From the NCBI GenBank assembly GCA_032622095.1, contig CP136069.1, forward strand, positions 158,337,043 to 158,401,042: a stretch of DNA of 64,000 nt, in the 5' to 3' direction. Both the position numbers and the translations under genes were made by a program. Every line of letters begins with the position of its first letter. Position 1 is the stretch's first letter. The notes under the pieces were generated by a model. That model had not been told where the DNA came from, did no database searches, and saw only the letters and a list, made by a program, of their open reading frames with translations. Source of the stretch: Siphonodentalium dalli (Eukaryota; Mollusca; Scaphopoda; Gadilida; Siphonodentaliidae). Shown one piece after another: positions 25,386 through 36,409 of this stretch.

Positions 25386-25449
25386 AAACTAAGTCAATGA
25401 TTGTATGTTTTTAGATTGAGCTGCTTGCTCAATTTAACAGACATATCCT

Positions 25450-26344
25450 ACTCTTATATATACACGCATCCATTTTCGAGCGATCCGTTGCTATCGTAGT
25501 CCATTAAACTATTACTTTTTGGGTCAAACGGTATTTGTACACGAGGTGTAGCTTTCCAGTTCTGCGCACACAAATCTTTAAGACGCCATTTCAATCTTAT
25601 TCAGATTCCTAAAAAATCTGCTCATCAAAAACATTACTTATCTTCAAAATGTAGTAGATTTTATTTACAAATCAACCCACCCACCCTCTAAGTCAATCTC
25701 CGTTTCTATCACTACTCACCTCCCTGAGGCTCCGGGGAGCATTAAGGAACTTGTTTTCATGACATTTTATGATTGGTTATGCCAATATTCATATTTTTAT
25801 TTGTATTTAGTTGTTTAAGCCGCATTTTTGCCCACCGCCTTCAGGACATTATATTTTTGGTTATGTCAATATTGATATATATTTTTGTATTGTTTATTAT
25901 TAATAAACAGCTCTATTGCATCTGACCAATTCGTTTAGCAAACCTCTACAACAGCCCTCATTACTATCCCGGGGTATGCGGCATTGGTTTGACAGTAGGA
26001 TCCGTAGAACATAATTGTAGTTACACCAGAGAACATACATTCTTTTCGTCTTTAATTGTGAAAATTATGACAGGTGTCATGCAAAATTTAAAAGTTTTTT
26101 ATCCGTAAATAAATTTCCAACATCATGGCGTAAATAGAAATTTCAGGACGTTATGATTTGACAACAAAATTGTTTTTTTAATAACACTGAATGTACGCAT
26201 GGGTATCCAAATTAGGGTGAACAAAGATGGAATCAGGATTTGCATTGCAGCCATCGATCGGCTCAGTGGGTGATTGGTCGAACACATCTGCTAATAATTA
26301 TGTGATTGACAGCTGTGGAAACGCATATTAGGAGCTATAGTCTC
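25450..26344. other. Nothing recognised
   Basis: A tRNA A-box-like GGCTCAGTGGGTGATTGG lies near 26258 but no B box follows. No exon or repeat is evident. Confidence 0.35.
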
Positions 26345-26358
26345 CATCTCAAGTATAT
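26345..26358. repeat. Target-site duplication, left copy (LINE at 26359-30011)
   Basis: CATCTCAAGTATAT here is repeated exactly at 30012-30025, immediately flanking the Jockey/I-like LINE. Confidence 0.85.
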
Positions 26359-26746
26359 AGCCCATATTAACGCGAACAGCATTAGGGCTCGCAAACAGGA
26401 ATTAATAGAATACGTTGAAGAAAACAAAATAGATATACTCACTGTAAATGAAACAAAACTAGGAAAAGACATAAAATTCTCATTCCCTGGCTTCAACACT
26501 CACAGAAAAGACCGATCTTCTATGGTGGGTGGGGTCGCGATATTAGTTAGACATCATATCAAATACACCGTTATAAATACTTCCAAACTTACAGATGAAA
26601 TCATGGCAATAGAAATAACCATAAACAACAGGAAAACAGCAATCATCTCCCTATATGTTCCGCCTTGCAAAACCCCTCCCCAACTAGATAGTTTCAAACA
26701 CTTCACAGATACATACAAAAATTGTATCTTCCTAGGAAACATATAG
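26359..26746 (+). pseudogene. LINE endonuclease N-terminal part
   Basis: The frame opens with INANSIRARKQELI and continues ILTVNETKLG and GGVAILVRHHIKY, the first endonuclease motifs. It ends at IFLGNI and a stop, where the family has the catalytic GD-N-H block. The next frame resumes directly with KTNSYGDALFNIV, so bases were lost or altered exactly at that block. The ORF's upstream Met codon at 26306 lies outside the element. Confidence 0.8.
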
Positions 26747-28095
26747 TGTACAAATGCAGCAAAACTAATTCATACGGAGATGCACTATTCAACATCGTTG
26801 AACACCAATATCTAGTCCTATTAAATAACAAAGGTATCGCAACCCACCACGACATCAAAACAAAAATATGGGACATGCTTGACTACGCGTTAGCCACACC
26901 ATCAATAGCAAAAACAATAAACAAATGTAAAATTGGCTTCGACGTAGGAAGTGATCACTACCCGGTTGAACTATATATAATAACGCAAAACCACAACGAA
27001 ACAAAGCCATCACTAGAAGAAATCTTAGAAATGCAGACTGGGATAAATTTAGACAACTTTGAAATCAAAAATCCTAAAAACATTGAAACCGCAGCAAAAT
27101 CGATTTCAGAAACACTTAAGGACGCTATCGACATAGCATGCCCCAAAAAGGAAATAAAGCAAAACACCTGGAGAGTCTCAAAAGAAACACTCGAAACAAT
27201 AAGACTCAAACGCAAAATATGCAGACTAATGCAAAAAAATCCAAACGACACCGAGTATAGAACCATGTATAACAACCTAACGCGTCAAGTTAAAAAAGCA
27301 GTTAAACTCGAAAAACGAGAATCCTGGGAACGAGTAACCACTGAATTGGGCGATAGACATCTTGACGGGAAATTCTGGAAAACATTCAAAGTCCTAACTG
27401 GCCAAGCCAAATCAAATAAAAATGATAAACCACTTAACGACGAAAATGGCGAAGCATTCACAAACGAGGCAGACAAAGCTTCAATATTCGCTAAATCCCT
27501 GCAAAATATTCATAAAACCCACACTGGAAATCAATTTTGCGAAACATTCAGAACCCAGGTAATTAACTACATTAAACAAAACAAACACATATTTATACAA
27601 CGCGACGAACCTATTCAAGAATCGGATGACGACCACACACTCGCTAAGAAAATAACAATTCAAGAAATTAAGGACTGCCTTAAACGTGCCAAACCAAATA
27701 AAGCCCCAGGCGACGATGAAATAACCTTTGGTATAATTAAACAAGGACCAGAAGCTCTATTCAATAGATTAGAAACAATCTATAATAAATGTTTACAACA
27801 TGGATATTTCCCTAAAATATGGAAATGCGCACTTGGAATTATGATTCCCAAACCGAATAAAGATCACACAATTGCGACAAATTTTAGACATATCAGTCTA
27901 CTTCAATCTTTGGGCAAACTTTTTGAAAGAATTATCAGCACTAGATTATCCGAACACTTAGAAAATCAAAACTTCTTTAACAAATTCCAACGCGCGTACA
28001 GACGGGGCCGCGAAGGAACTGAACATATCTACAGAATAGTAGAAGATATGCGCACTGCACTAAACAGGGGTGGGTTGGAGCTGCAACTTTCCTAG
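26740..28095 (+). pseudogene. LINE endonuclease C-terminus and reverse transcriptase N-terminus
   Basis: Contains DVGSDHYPVEL (endonuclease SDH motif), a long Lys-rich linker, then the RT entry KPNKAPGDDEITFGIIK and NFRHISLLQSLGKLFERI. The conserved RPISLL word has His in place of Pro. The frame is lost near 28080, just before motif A. Confidence 0.85.
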
Positions 28096-28586
28096 ACGTA
28101 GAAAAGGCATTTGATTCAGTCTCGCACCACGGACTCCGATACAAATTAAATACAACCACGGACATCCCGACCAAAATGTTAAGACTTATATCTTCATTTT
28201 TGATGCAAAGATCAATAAAAGTCAGAGTAGGCGAGAAAATATCAGACAGAGTAGATCTCAAGGCGGGAACGCCCCAGGGGTCAGTACTAAGCCCGATACT
28301 ATTCTTAATCTACGTAAACGACATACCCAATAACCCAACATACAATGTTCAAATTTCGCAATTCGCCGACGACCTGGGCGTCTGGACCACGGGGGGTAAC
28401 CCAAAACAACTGGAAATCAGAATTCAAAAACAACTCAATGATCTAGAAGAATGGTGCTCAAAATGGCGAATTAAACTCAACGCTAACAAAACCCAATTGA
28501 TTGTATTCAGTAAATTGAAAAAATCGAACTCAAACTTTCCATATTTGGAGAAAATTTCGAACAAACTGAAGAGGCAACACTCTTAG
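28080..28586 (+). pseudogene. LINE reverse transcriptase palm (motif A to FADD)
   Basis: In this frame motif A reads FLDVEKAFDSV (near 28090-28122), followed by AGTPQGSVLSPILFLIY and the catalytic FADD at 28362-28373. Both metal-binding motifs are intact. The frame ends at 28586 after a shift near 28545. Confidence 0.85.
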
Positions 28587-29005
28587 GCATAACTTTGGAC
28601 TATAAACTCAACTTCAAGAAACATATAAATAATACCGCAACCAAAGCAAAACAGAGAATTGGACTACTAAGAATGCTTAGGGGCGCATCTTGGGGACTTA
28701 ATTCCGCAACCCTAATAAAACTGTATAAACAGTACATAAGACCAATTATGGAATATGAGGCAATTGTTACTGCAGAATTACCCAAGGCAACTATAAATAA
28801 ACTACAAGAAATTCAAAACTCCGCCTTAAGAATGGCACTACAAGAAAATATGCGCACACCAATCACGGCCCTACATTCAGCAGCTAACATATACACAATG
28901 CAAGATAGGTTAAACACTCTAGCGGCTCTAACTATACAAAGATTACAAGGTAGCCCACTAATCGAGGAACTAGAACTCCGAAAACTACTACTAACAAAAC
29001 GATAA
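28560..29005 (+). pseudogene. LINE reverse transcriptase thumb and C-terminal region
   Basis: Resumes with GITLDYKLNFKKHI and ends with a stop at 29003-29005. It includes LIKLYKQYIRPIMEY and KLQEIQNSALRMAL, typical of the Jockey/I region after the RT. No CCHC knuckle is visible. Confidence 0.8.
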
Positions 29006-29069
29006 AGTCTCTAACTGCCATCAGCCTCCAGGCTCGGTAACCGTGGCTATGCATCGGTTTTAGAGAGTA

Positions 29070-29265
29070 GTCTTACCCTGCCGTTGGCATATACTGTCAG
29101 TTAGGGCTGGAACATGGAATAGGAACCAACAAAGAACTTAATCAACCACGAACAATCAATATTTTTTGTGGGTTCTATGTAAGTGTTTCGTCTCGGACTG
29201 TCATTAGTCTTACCCTGCCATCGGCATACAGTGACAGTTGGGGCTGGAACACGGAATGGAACAAA
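29070..29265 (+). repeat. Direct repeat in the LINE 3' UTR
   Basis: AGTCTTACCCTGCCGTTGGC..ATACTGTCAGTTAGGGCTGG at about 29070-29120 is repeated, with small changes, at about 29203-29253 (period ~134). Each copy also has an internal CAGTGACAG/CTGTCAG word. Confidence 0.75.
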
Positions 29266-29720
29266 CAAGGAACCTTTATTGTCTTTCACAAAACAATAGC
29301 TTATCTATTGACCTATTTAATAAATAACGCAACATAATTACTTTTTTCTACTAAATTACTTTTCTTGATAAAAATAGAGCATTACAAATGATTCGGTTGG
29401 TAATTACTTTTCTTTTTGCGATCACAACTCTACTAAGCAACTCACGATGACAAGTCAATCCCGACAGCGGTATTTATGTATGTATTCAATCAACTACACA
29501 TATCCTCTTCTCTATCATTACAGGTCCTACAACACCATGGCTCAGCTGCCTCTTCTTCCTTCCACCACTCCCTCTCAACGACTCCAACAACACATCCAGA
29601 ACAAAGGAAAAAGACCAAAGAAAGAGAAAAACAGACTGACCTAAACCAAGACACTGCCATCAACCCCAACATTAGTAACGAAATCACCAACACCCATACA
29701 GATCCTCCATGAATACAGCC

Positions 29721-29767
29721 GACGGGATGTAAGCTATCTGAGAGACGCCCAGATAGCCCATCCCGTC
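29721..29767 (+). other. Strong stem-loop in the LINE 3' UTR
   Basis: GACGGGATG (29721-29729) pairs exactly with CATCCCGTC (29759-29767). Inside, GCTATCTG (29733-29740) pairs exactly with CAGATAGC (29750-29757). Small internal asymmetry (TAA against C) and a 9-base loop, AGAGACGCC. Such a 17-bp stem in a LINE 3' UTR could be a recognition site for the element's reverse transcriptase; that role is inference. Confidence 0.8.
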
Positions 29768-30011
29768 ACCCCACATCATCAATCCTCCTAACGACAACAA
29801 CACCTCCTGCAAGCACAAGACCAATACAAAGACCAAAGACCAAGACCAAAGACCAAAGAAAACATCAAACACGTGACCTGCTCGTCTTTTGGAATGGGGG
29901 TGGGGACTTTGCTTCCTGCTACGGTGGCATGAAACCCATACTCAATAGGCAAACACCTACTTGTTATCTAACACTCACAAACTCAAACCCAACAAACGCT
30001 CAACAAATCAT

Positions 30012-30025
30012 CATCTCAAGTATAT
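30012..30025. repeat. Target-site duplication, right copy
   Basis: CATCTCAAGTATAT, identical to 26345-26358. Confidence 0.85.
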
Positions 30026-30400
30026 CATGGTCGCTGGTTGGTCGAACTTTCTAATTTGTCACGAGCTGTAAAAAATGTTTCCATGTGGACCCCATGGCTT
30101 TTGCGTATGTATTGTAGTTCAATACCATAGTGAACAATGATCATGTGGTCAATTATAAAAATGTAAATCATGAAAAGAGGTAAAATTATTGCTTCCGCAT
30201 ATTTCACGCACGTACTACATTGATTACTAGCTTTTTTCACATGGCCGATTCGTGATCTTCTTTCTGTCAACCGTGGCAGTGTTACAGTTGAAATCATATA
30301 CAGTCGCGCACCATATTTTAATCAGTTAGAAAACGTAAAATACCATACACCCGTAACAACCCGGCGTCTCCAATCATGGTCCAAATTATTCTCATCGATG
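30026..30400. other. Nothing recognised
   Basis: Short unique stretch between the LINE and a microsatellite. Confidence 0.4.
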
Positions 30401-30433
30401 TCACACACACACACACCCTCACCATCACACACC

Positions 30434-30500
<67 letters not shown>
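30401..30500. repeat. Compound (CA)n(TA)n microsatellite
   Basis: Interrupted CA repeats from 30401 to 30457, then about 21 TA units to 30500, directly abutting the Penelope-like element. Confidence 0.95.
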
Positions 30501-30503
<3 letters not shown>

Positions 30504-30504
30504 G

Positions 30505-30578
30505 CTATGTTTTTGCATGTACCGCATCTGGAATCTCTACACGTCCGAATTCTGTATGTTGTTTCGTTGCTGGTATCG
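30505..30578. repeat. Inverted repeat arm 1 (74 bp, perfect)
   Basis: Exact reverse complement of 30760-30833, a segment inside the Penelope-like coding sequence. Confidence 0.95.
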
Positions 30579-31192
30579 ATCTCATTCCACTCGTAACAAC
30601 TCACAATCCACGCCACCCTAATGTAACTCAATCCGCAAAAACACTGCTACCAATACTACACAAGAGTCCCAAAATGAAATATCTCGTCAGTGAGGATAAT
30701 ATACTTCAAAGTAAGCGACAACCACCAAATTTGAAAAAAATACTGACGAGAGCCTGTTTCGATACCAGCAACGAAACAACATACAGAATTCGGACGTGTA
30801 GAGATTCCAGATGCGGTACATGCAAAAACATAGTTACTGGTACTCAACTCAAGTTTAAAAATGGTACAGTAGTTCAACCCAATGCGGATATGGACTACAA
30901 ATCACGGAACTTAATCAATATTATTATATGTTCTGGATGCCATGGGTGTTATGTGGGACAGACGGGCAACACTGTGTGTGAGCGCATGAGAATACACCGC
31001 CAACAAATCAAACAACCAGAGCTGAGACAAATTTATCTCAGCGAACATCTGGAAATTTGTGGCGGTTGCTCATTCACAGTGTTTCCATTATACAAAATGC
31101 TATCAATGGACCCATTGAAAAGAATTCGGACGGAAACAATGTTGATAAAAAAACTTCGTCCGAAACTAAATTCAGAGAAGAAAAAAACTTAA
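30579..31192 (+). pseudogene. Penelope-like polyprotein tail with GIY-YIG endonuclease
   Basis: The usable reading frame starts after the inverted arm, at about LIPLVTTHNP, and stops at 31190-31192 (about 204 residues). It holds the RT-endonuclease connector (SKRQPPNLKKILTRA), a Cys-rich linker CRDSRCGTC, and the GIY-YIG core INIIICSGCHGCYVGQTGNT with RMRIHRQQI downstream, then LSEHLEIC and LIKKLRPKLN near the end. The nuclease cuts the target for insertion. The upstream extension of the frame to 30398 is an artefact of the microsatellite and the inverted arm. The segment after the arm is open, with no frameshift. Confidence 0.85.
30760..30833. repeat. Inverted repeat arm 2 (74 bp, perfect)
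   Basis: Exact reverse complement of 30505-30578; in coding frame it specifies the Cys-rich linker. The spacer between arms is 181 bp. Confidence 0.95.
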
Positions 31193-31292
31193 AACCATCA
31201 CTGGAATAAATATCCAGGGAAGTGACGTCACAATGAAACCAAAATTCGGAAGTGACGTTAATATTCATTATACATTATGATATTATACATTG

Positions 31293-31335
31293 TGTAACCT
31301 GAAGATCAGCAGTAGCTGTGAAAGGCCTAGTTACA
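31293..31335 (+). ncRNA. Hammerhead-ribozyme-like motif (type I) in Penelope-like 3' UTR
   Basis: Order of parts: stem I TGTAAC (31293-31298); core CTGAAGA (31299-31305), fitting CUGANGA; stem II CAGC-AGTA-GCTG (31307-31318); core GAAA (31320-31323); a very short stem III region GGCC (31324-31327); cleavage-site TA (31328-31329); stem I partner GTTACA (31330-31335). Penelope-like elements are known to carry type I hammerheads with tiny stem III that act best as dimers; AGGCCT is self-complementary and would suit that. Weak point: the 10.1-11.1 position is a U-U mismatch, so activity may be lost. Confidence 0.7.
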
Positions 31336-31415
31336 ATACAATAATGTTTTTCTAAGCCATGCTTTCAATTTATTCTTATATACAACTGTATGCATGCATC
31401 AAACAACAGCATATA

Positions 31416-34210
31416 TCTATATCTATATTTGCGAATGTCTGTCTGTCTGTCTGTCTGTGTTCTATAGAAATTCACAGGGGACCATCTAGATGATGTCAAA
31501 GGGGTCTACTAAGGGTAGCTTTTTACGAGAAAGATAATGGTCGGGGTTAGAATTTTCTAAAGTGACGCCGTTGTTGTCAGGGGCAGAAAAGGGGGAGGGG
31601 CAGACAAAAACTTTGTCGCCGATTGCCACCAAACTTATATATAATCATTCCCATAATATGAGGAATCTAATGGCGTGGTTTAAATATGGCAAAAGTCGCG
31701 CCGTTCGCGTCAGGGGTGCCCGGAAGGGGGTAGGCAGATTGTTTTTCTGTCGCCGATTGCCACGAAACTTACATATAATCATCCCCATGATATGAAGAAT
31801 CCAACGGTGTGGTTTAAATATGTCAAAAGTGGCGTCATTTGAGTCAGGGATGAACGGAAGGGGAGAGGGGCACCAAAATTGATAAAAACTAATTTTAGCG
31901 CCGATTTCCACCAAATTGATATATATTCTTCTTCATGATACAATGAATCTAATTGTGCGATTTAACAACGCCAAATTGTTGTTTTTGGATTAGATATTGG
32001 GAGGGGTGGGCACTACATTTGATAATAAGTCGCCGATTGCCACCACACTTATACAAAATCATCCCCATGGTATGAGGAGTCTAATTGTGTGGCTTTTATC
32101 TGTCAAATGTGGCCTCATTCGAGTCAGGGTTGCATTGAAAGGGACAAGGGGCACCAAAATTGATGCAAAAATATTTTTAGCGCCAATTTCCACCAAATTG
32201 ATACACGTTCTTATCCATGATACGATGAATCTAATCGTGATTTAAAGACGCCATAGTGGTGCTGTTTAGGTGAGAGATGGAGAGGTGAGGGATTGGCATC
32301 AAATTTGATAAAAAAAAATTGTTTAGTCGCCGATTATCACCAAACTTATAAACAATCATCTCCATGATATCAAGAGTGTAATCGTGTGGTTTAAGGATGT
32401 TACAAGTGGGGCCATTCGAGTCAGTGGTGTATAGAGATGAGAGGGACACAAAAACTTATATCTATATGTTTAGTGCCGATTTCCACCAGATTGATACATA
32501 TTCTTCTCCGTGATACGAGGAATCTTATCGTGTGGTTTAGATACACCAAATTGGTGCCCTATGGGTGAGAGATATGGGGACCTTAAATTTGATACGAATT
32601 TGTATACTTGCCAATTTTCACCAATTTCTTATATATGCATCTCTAATCTCTAATGAGTCTTAGTGTGTGCAGCTTGAGTCCGAAATAGGGACGGGAGGGT
32701 CATCAAAACTGATACATAATATTTTTAGTACCAATTACCATCAAATTCAGACACGTTCTTCTCAAATGATACAAGAAATAAAACCGTGCTGTCTGTCTGT
32801 CTTTTTGTCTGTCTGTGTGCGTTCTATATATAACTTCACGCGGTACAATCGAGATGGCACCAATGCGTTCTAAGAGGGGTAACTTTTTACAAGGAAGATA
32901 ATGGTGCGGGTTAAAATTTTCTAAAATGACGCTGTTGGTTGGAGGGGAAATTAAAAAACTATGGTGAAATAGTTTTGTCGCTGATTTCCACCAAACGAAT
33001 ATATAATCACCTTCGCAATATGGCGTTGTTCGAGTCAGCGTTGCATCAACAATTGATTTAATAAACCAAATTCCACCAAATTGATACACGTTTTTCTCTA
33101 ATTAATTAAATCACATTTGGTGTCGTTTGCGTCACGGATGGCGAGCGTATATGCACTATCATTGATACGATTGCTATTCGCCGATATCCACATATTAGTT
33201 ATATACAGTCACCAGGCCATCTCCATATCATTTTAAGTTCACATTTCACAATCCCGACATATGGTGACCCACATAAGTCACTTGAACAATTATATCTTCT
33301 TAACAGTCATGTTTATATGGGAATGGCAATCAAGGCATTCACACAATGAGCTATCAAAAAGAGATAACTAGAAGAAGCATTAAACGTATATTTATCATTC
33401 TATTGAAGAGATACATATATTCGTGCAAACTGAGAGACATCGAACCGTCAGAGGATTGCATATATATAATAACAAAATTTAGTCTGTTCCATTCAATACA
33501 GTTTCCACAAAAAATTACAATTTGTCAAGAGATATGGAAGGCCTGTTCAAAAATAGTGGTCACAGTGTGCAGTCAAATATAGTTTCTTCTGATATACAAG
33601 AAAATGCAGTTAGTAGCACAAGACTTTTCAGGATCCTACCAATACTGACATCTGACAAGATTTTAGAACAGACTCATCGACTGACATAAACAACTAAAAA
33701 TCTCGCTCTGTGCCTGGCACATGTAGCTGATATATGTGCGCAGCAACATTTCGTTTAAACTAAGAATAATTAGTCAATATATAGCACCTGGAAATTTCTT
33801 TCAAACATCTGTATCTTCATGGAGATATGATAGCCAGGTGTCCTCGAGATCTTAGTCCAACCCACTAGATTGATTGATACATATCAATATGTAAAACCAA
33901 ATTATCATCTTTTATCGAATTAATGTGTTTATGATGTTCATGTATCATATTATAACGTCTAATGTATACGCAGTTGTAAATAAATAAATACTGCATTATC
34001 GGTGGAACGGATTAATCGCGATAAACACAATGGCAATTGACAAGGTGAGCCACTACTTATATTCCATGACTGTAATAACCATATTTTGTGATTATATTTG
34101 AATATACAATTTATGAGAAAACGTATAACACTTTAAGCAAGAGCATTCTCTATTCCCAACAAATATCCACAGCATACATTAACCTGAGCAACGCCGGGTA
34201 ACCCTGCTAG
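31416..34210 (+). mobile_element. Helitron-like element with ~140-bp tandem core (pearl-like), copy A
   Basis: The 5' end reads A/TCTATATCTATATTTG, then a (TGTC)n tract and a GGGGACCATCTAGATG block. The core (31600-32760) holds about nine copies of a roughly 140-bp unit built on CGCCGATTTCCACCAAA..TTGATA and CATGATATGAGGAATCTAAT, in two alternating types. The 3' end is GCAACGCCGGGTAACCCTG, CTAG (34207-34210), then T. A/TC...CTAG/T is the Helitron signature. It has no coding capacity, so it is non-autonomous. Bivalve pearl elements have the same design of a tandem core. A second 5'-like block inside, near 32770-32950, suggests a chimera. Confidence 0.75.

Positions 34211-34272
<62 letters not shown>
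34211..34272. repeat. (AT)n microsatellite
   Basis: About 30 AT units directly after the CTAG end of Helitron-like copy A; the next Helitron-like copy begins immediately after it. Confidence 0.95.
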
Positions 34273-34275
<3 letters not shown>

Positions 34276-35197
34276 ATTTTCTAAAGTGACGCCGTTGATG
34301 TCAGAGGCAGAAAAGGGGTGGGGCAGAAAAAACATTGGTCGCCGATTGCCACGAAACTTATATATAATCATCCCCATGATATAAGGAATCTGGTGGTGTG
34401 GTTTAAATATGCCAAAAGTGCGCCGTTCGAGTCAGGGATGCACGGAAGGGGAGAGGGGCACCAAAATTGATAAACTAAGTTTACCACCGAGGGACCATCT
34501 AAATGGCACCAAACTGGTCTTCTAGGGGTAACTTTTTTACGAGAAAGATAATGGTGTGGGTTAGAATTTTCTAAAATGACGCTGTTGTCAGAAGCAGAAA
34601 AGGGGATGTGCAGAACAAAATGTTTGCCGCCGAATGCCACGAAACTTTTATATCTAATGGTGATGTTTAAATATGCCAAACGTGGCGCCATTCGCGCCAG
34701 AGATGCGCGGAAGGGGAGAGGGGCACCTAAATTGATAAAACTAATTTTAGCGCCGATTTCCACCAAATTGATACACATTTTTCTCCATGATACAAGGCAT
34801 CTAATTGTGTGATTTAAAGACGCCAAATTGGTGTCGTTTGGATTTGATATTGGGGGGGGGGATAGGCACTAAATTTGATAAGAATTGGTTTAGTCACCGA
34901 CTGATTCCAAACTTATACAAAATCATCCACATGTTATGTTATGATGTGGCTTAAAACTGTTCAAAGTGGCGTCAATCGAGTCAGGAGTGCACTGAAAAGG
35001 AGAGGGGCACCATAATTGATATACAATAATATTTGCGCCAATTTTAACCAAATTTATACACATTCTTATCCATGATACGAAGAATCAAATCATGTGATTG
35101 AAAGATGCTATGTTGGTGCTGTTTTTGTGAGAGATGGTGTGGGGTGGGCACTAAATTTGATAAAGAATTGTTTAGTCGCCGATTAGCACCAAACTTA
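34273..35197 (+). mobile_element. Helitron-like pearl-type copy B, left part
   Basis: Starts inside the family consensus (TTTTCTAAAGTGACGCCGTTG) and lacks the usual 5' end. It repeats the entry block at about 34485-34580, then carries several 140-bp core units. It is cut at A35197 by the composite insertion; the matching right part resumes at 40928 (TAATCTCCATGATATC). Confidence 0.75.
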
Positions 35198-35228
35198 TCT
35201 ATATATATAAAACCCGTCGTCTGTGTCA

Positions 35229-35246
35229 GCGTGTGTGTGTGGGAGG

Positions 35247-35277
<31 letters not shown>

Positions 35278-35278
35278 G

Positions 35279-35323
<45 letters not shown>
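35229..35323. repeat. (TG)n microsatellite
   Basis: Interrupted TG repeats just inside the left 5' end; the right end has a shorter CA tract at about 40875-40908. Confidence 0.95.
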
Positions 35324-35324
<1 letters not shown>

Positions 35325-36409
35325 CTCGGTCACGCTTTTGGCGCGTTTATAACTTTTCAACCATCGTCCAATGTGGCCCACATTTGTACCACGACCTAGA
35401 GTATGTCATAAAAGGTGACTCACCAAATTTCACGCCGATTGGTCAAAGTAAACCTGAGATCTAACATGGTCCCCAAATGCAGCATTTGCACTCAAGTAGA
35501 CACTATTTCTTATGACGTTTGTCGAAATGACGTCATTGACGTCGAACGCAAACCAACACTTGCTTTGCTATTGTAGGCGAAACTTCCATGCGCTCTACCA
35601 AAGCGTTGTTGGAAATATATAGGCGCTAAATTAATGTGTCAGTTCAGGTTCAGTGTGAATTTAGGTAACGAATGTTGATTTTGTCGCGGAAGTGAATGTA
35701 TATAGTGGGGTATAGAGTCAAGACTCGAACGTTCTACCGTCGTTGCGAATGGGTGGATATAGTGGGGTGCAGAGTCAAGACTCGAACGTTCGTCGTTGGG
35801 AATGGGTGCTAATATGGTATTTTAATTTGCCAGTTGGATTTGAACATAAGTAAAGAAAGCTGTCTTTGATACGAAAGATGTGCATTGAGTGTGGAATCGA
35901 AGGAGTACCGGTATACACGGAAGATGGCGAATGGACACAGTCTGACCTCCCGCCAGTGGGTACCGTGAACTCAGTAAATTCGCCGGAACTCAGTTAGAAA
36001 AAGCACATTCCCGGGACAGGCCTAATAATAGGGCCTACAGTGTAAACAATACTGCCGACGCTAAGTAATGCTCTTTTAATCTTTCTGTTGAGTGTAAATC
36101 TGATAAAAGAATAAATGTTTAAAAGATCACAATGTGCGCGAAGCGCACGCAGTTTAAATTCATATAATGTGCGTGAAGCTCACAAAGGGGCTGCAGGCCC
36201 CTCCCCCGCTAAATAAAGGTTCCGAATTTAGCCTGTTTCAGTTAGTATAGATAAAGTAAAATATCTTGATCGTTGCGTTCCATATGTGCATGCATATACG
36301 TGGGTTGGGGAGATGATGGTGGGGGCAATAATACAGTTTTTTTTTAAATGAAGTGTTCATACCAATGGGCCGCGCAGTGCAAGGCGTGTGATCAATAGGC
36401 TGCATTCGT

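Larger units (their letters stand above)
26359..30011 (+). mobile_element. Jockey/I-like non-LTR retrotransposon, 5'-truncated, decayed
   Basis: The element is delimited by a 14-bp perfect duplication (CATCTCAAGTATAT at 26345-26358 and 30012-30025). Its 5' end falls within the N-terminal endonuclease motif, so ORF1 and the 5' UTR are missing, as expected for incomplete reverse transcription. ORF2 occupies 26359-29005 in four frame segments. A 1-kb 3' UTR follows, with a direct repeat and a strong stem-loop. The plus strand is markedly A/C-rich over the full length, including the 3' UTR. The RT words (LDVEKAFDSV, AGTPQGSVLSPILFLIYVND, FADD) fit the Jockey/I superfamily; a more exact clade needs a phylogeny. 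Confidence 0.85.
30505..31350 (+). mobile_element. Penelope-like element, 5'-truncated
   Basis: Holds the C-terminal part of a Penelope-like ORF with GIY-YIG endonuclease, preceded by an inverted duplicate of its own internal sequence (30505-30578) and followed by a hammerhead-like motif at 31293-31335. The reverse transcriptase core is absent. The 3' limit is uncertain (about 31340-31410). Inverted or tandem partial copies at the 5' end and hammerhead ribozymes are both known for Penelope-like elements. Confidence 0.8.

Noticed and set aside
26255-26300. tRNA-like A box before the LINE
   Set aside because: No B box follows; too weak for a SINE call.
30398-30578. N-terminal part of the 264-residue open frame (His-Thr and Tyr-Ile repeats)
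   Set aside because: It is translation of the (CA)n(TA)n microsatellite and the inverted duplicate arm; the real Penelope-like sequence starts after 30578.
35105-35464. Open frame with Cys-Val repeats
   Set aside because: Translation of the (TG)n microsatellite inside the Helitron composite.
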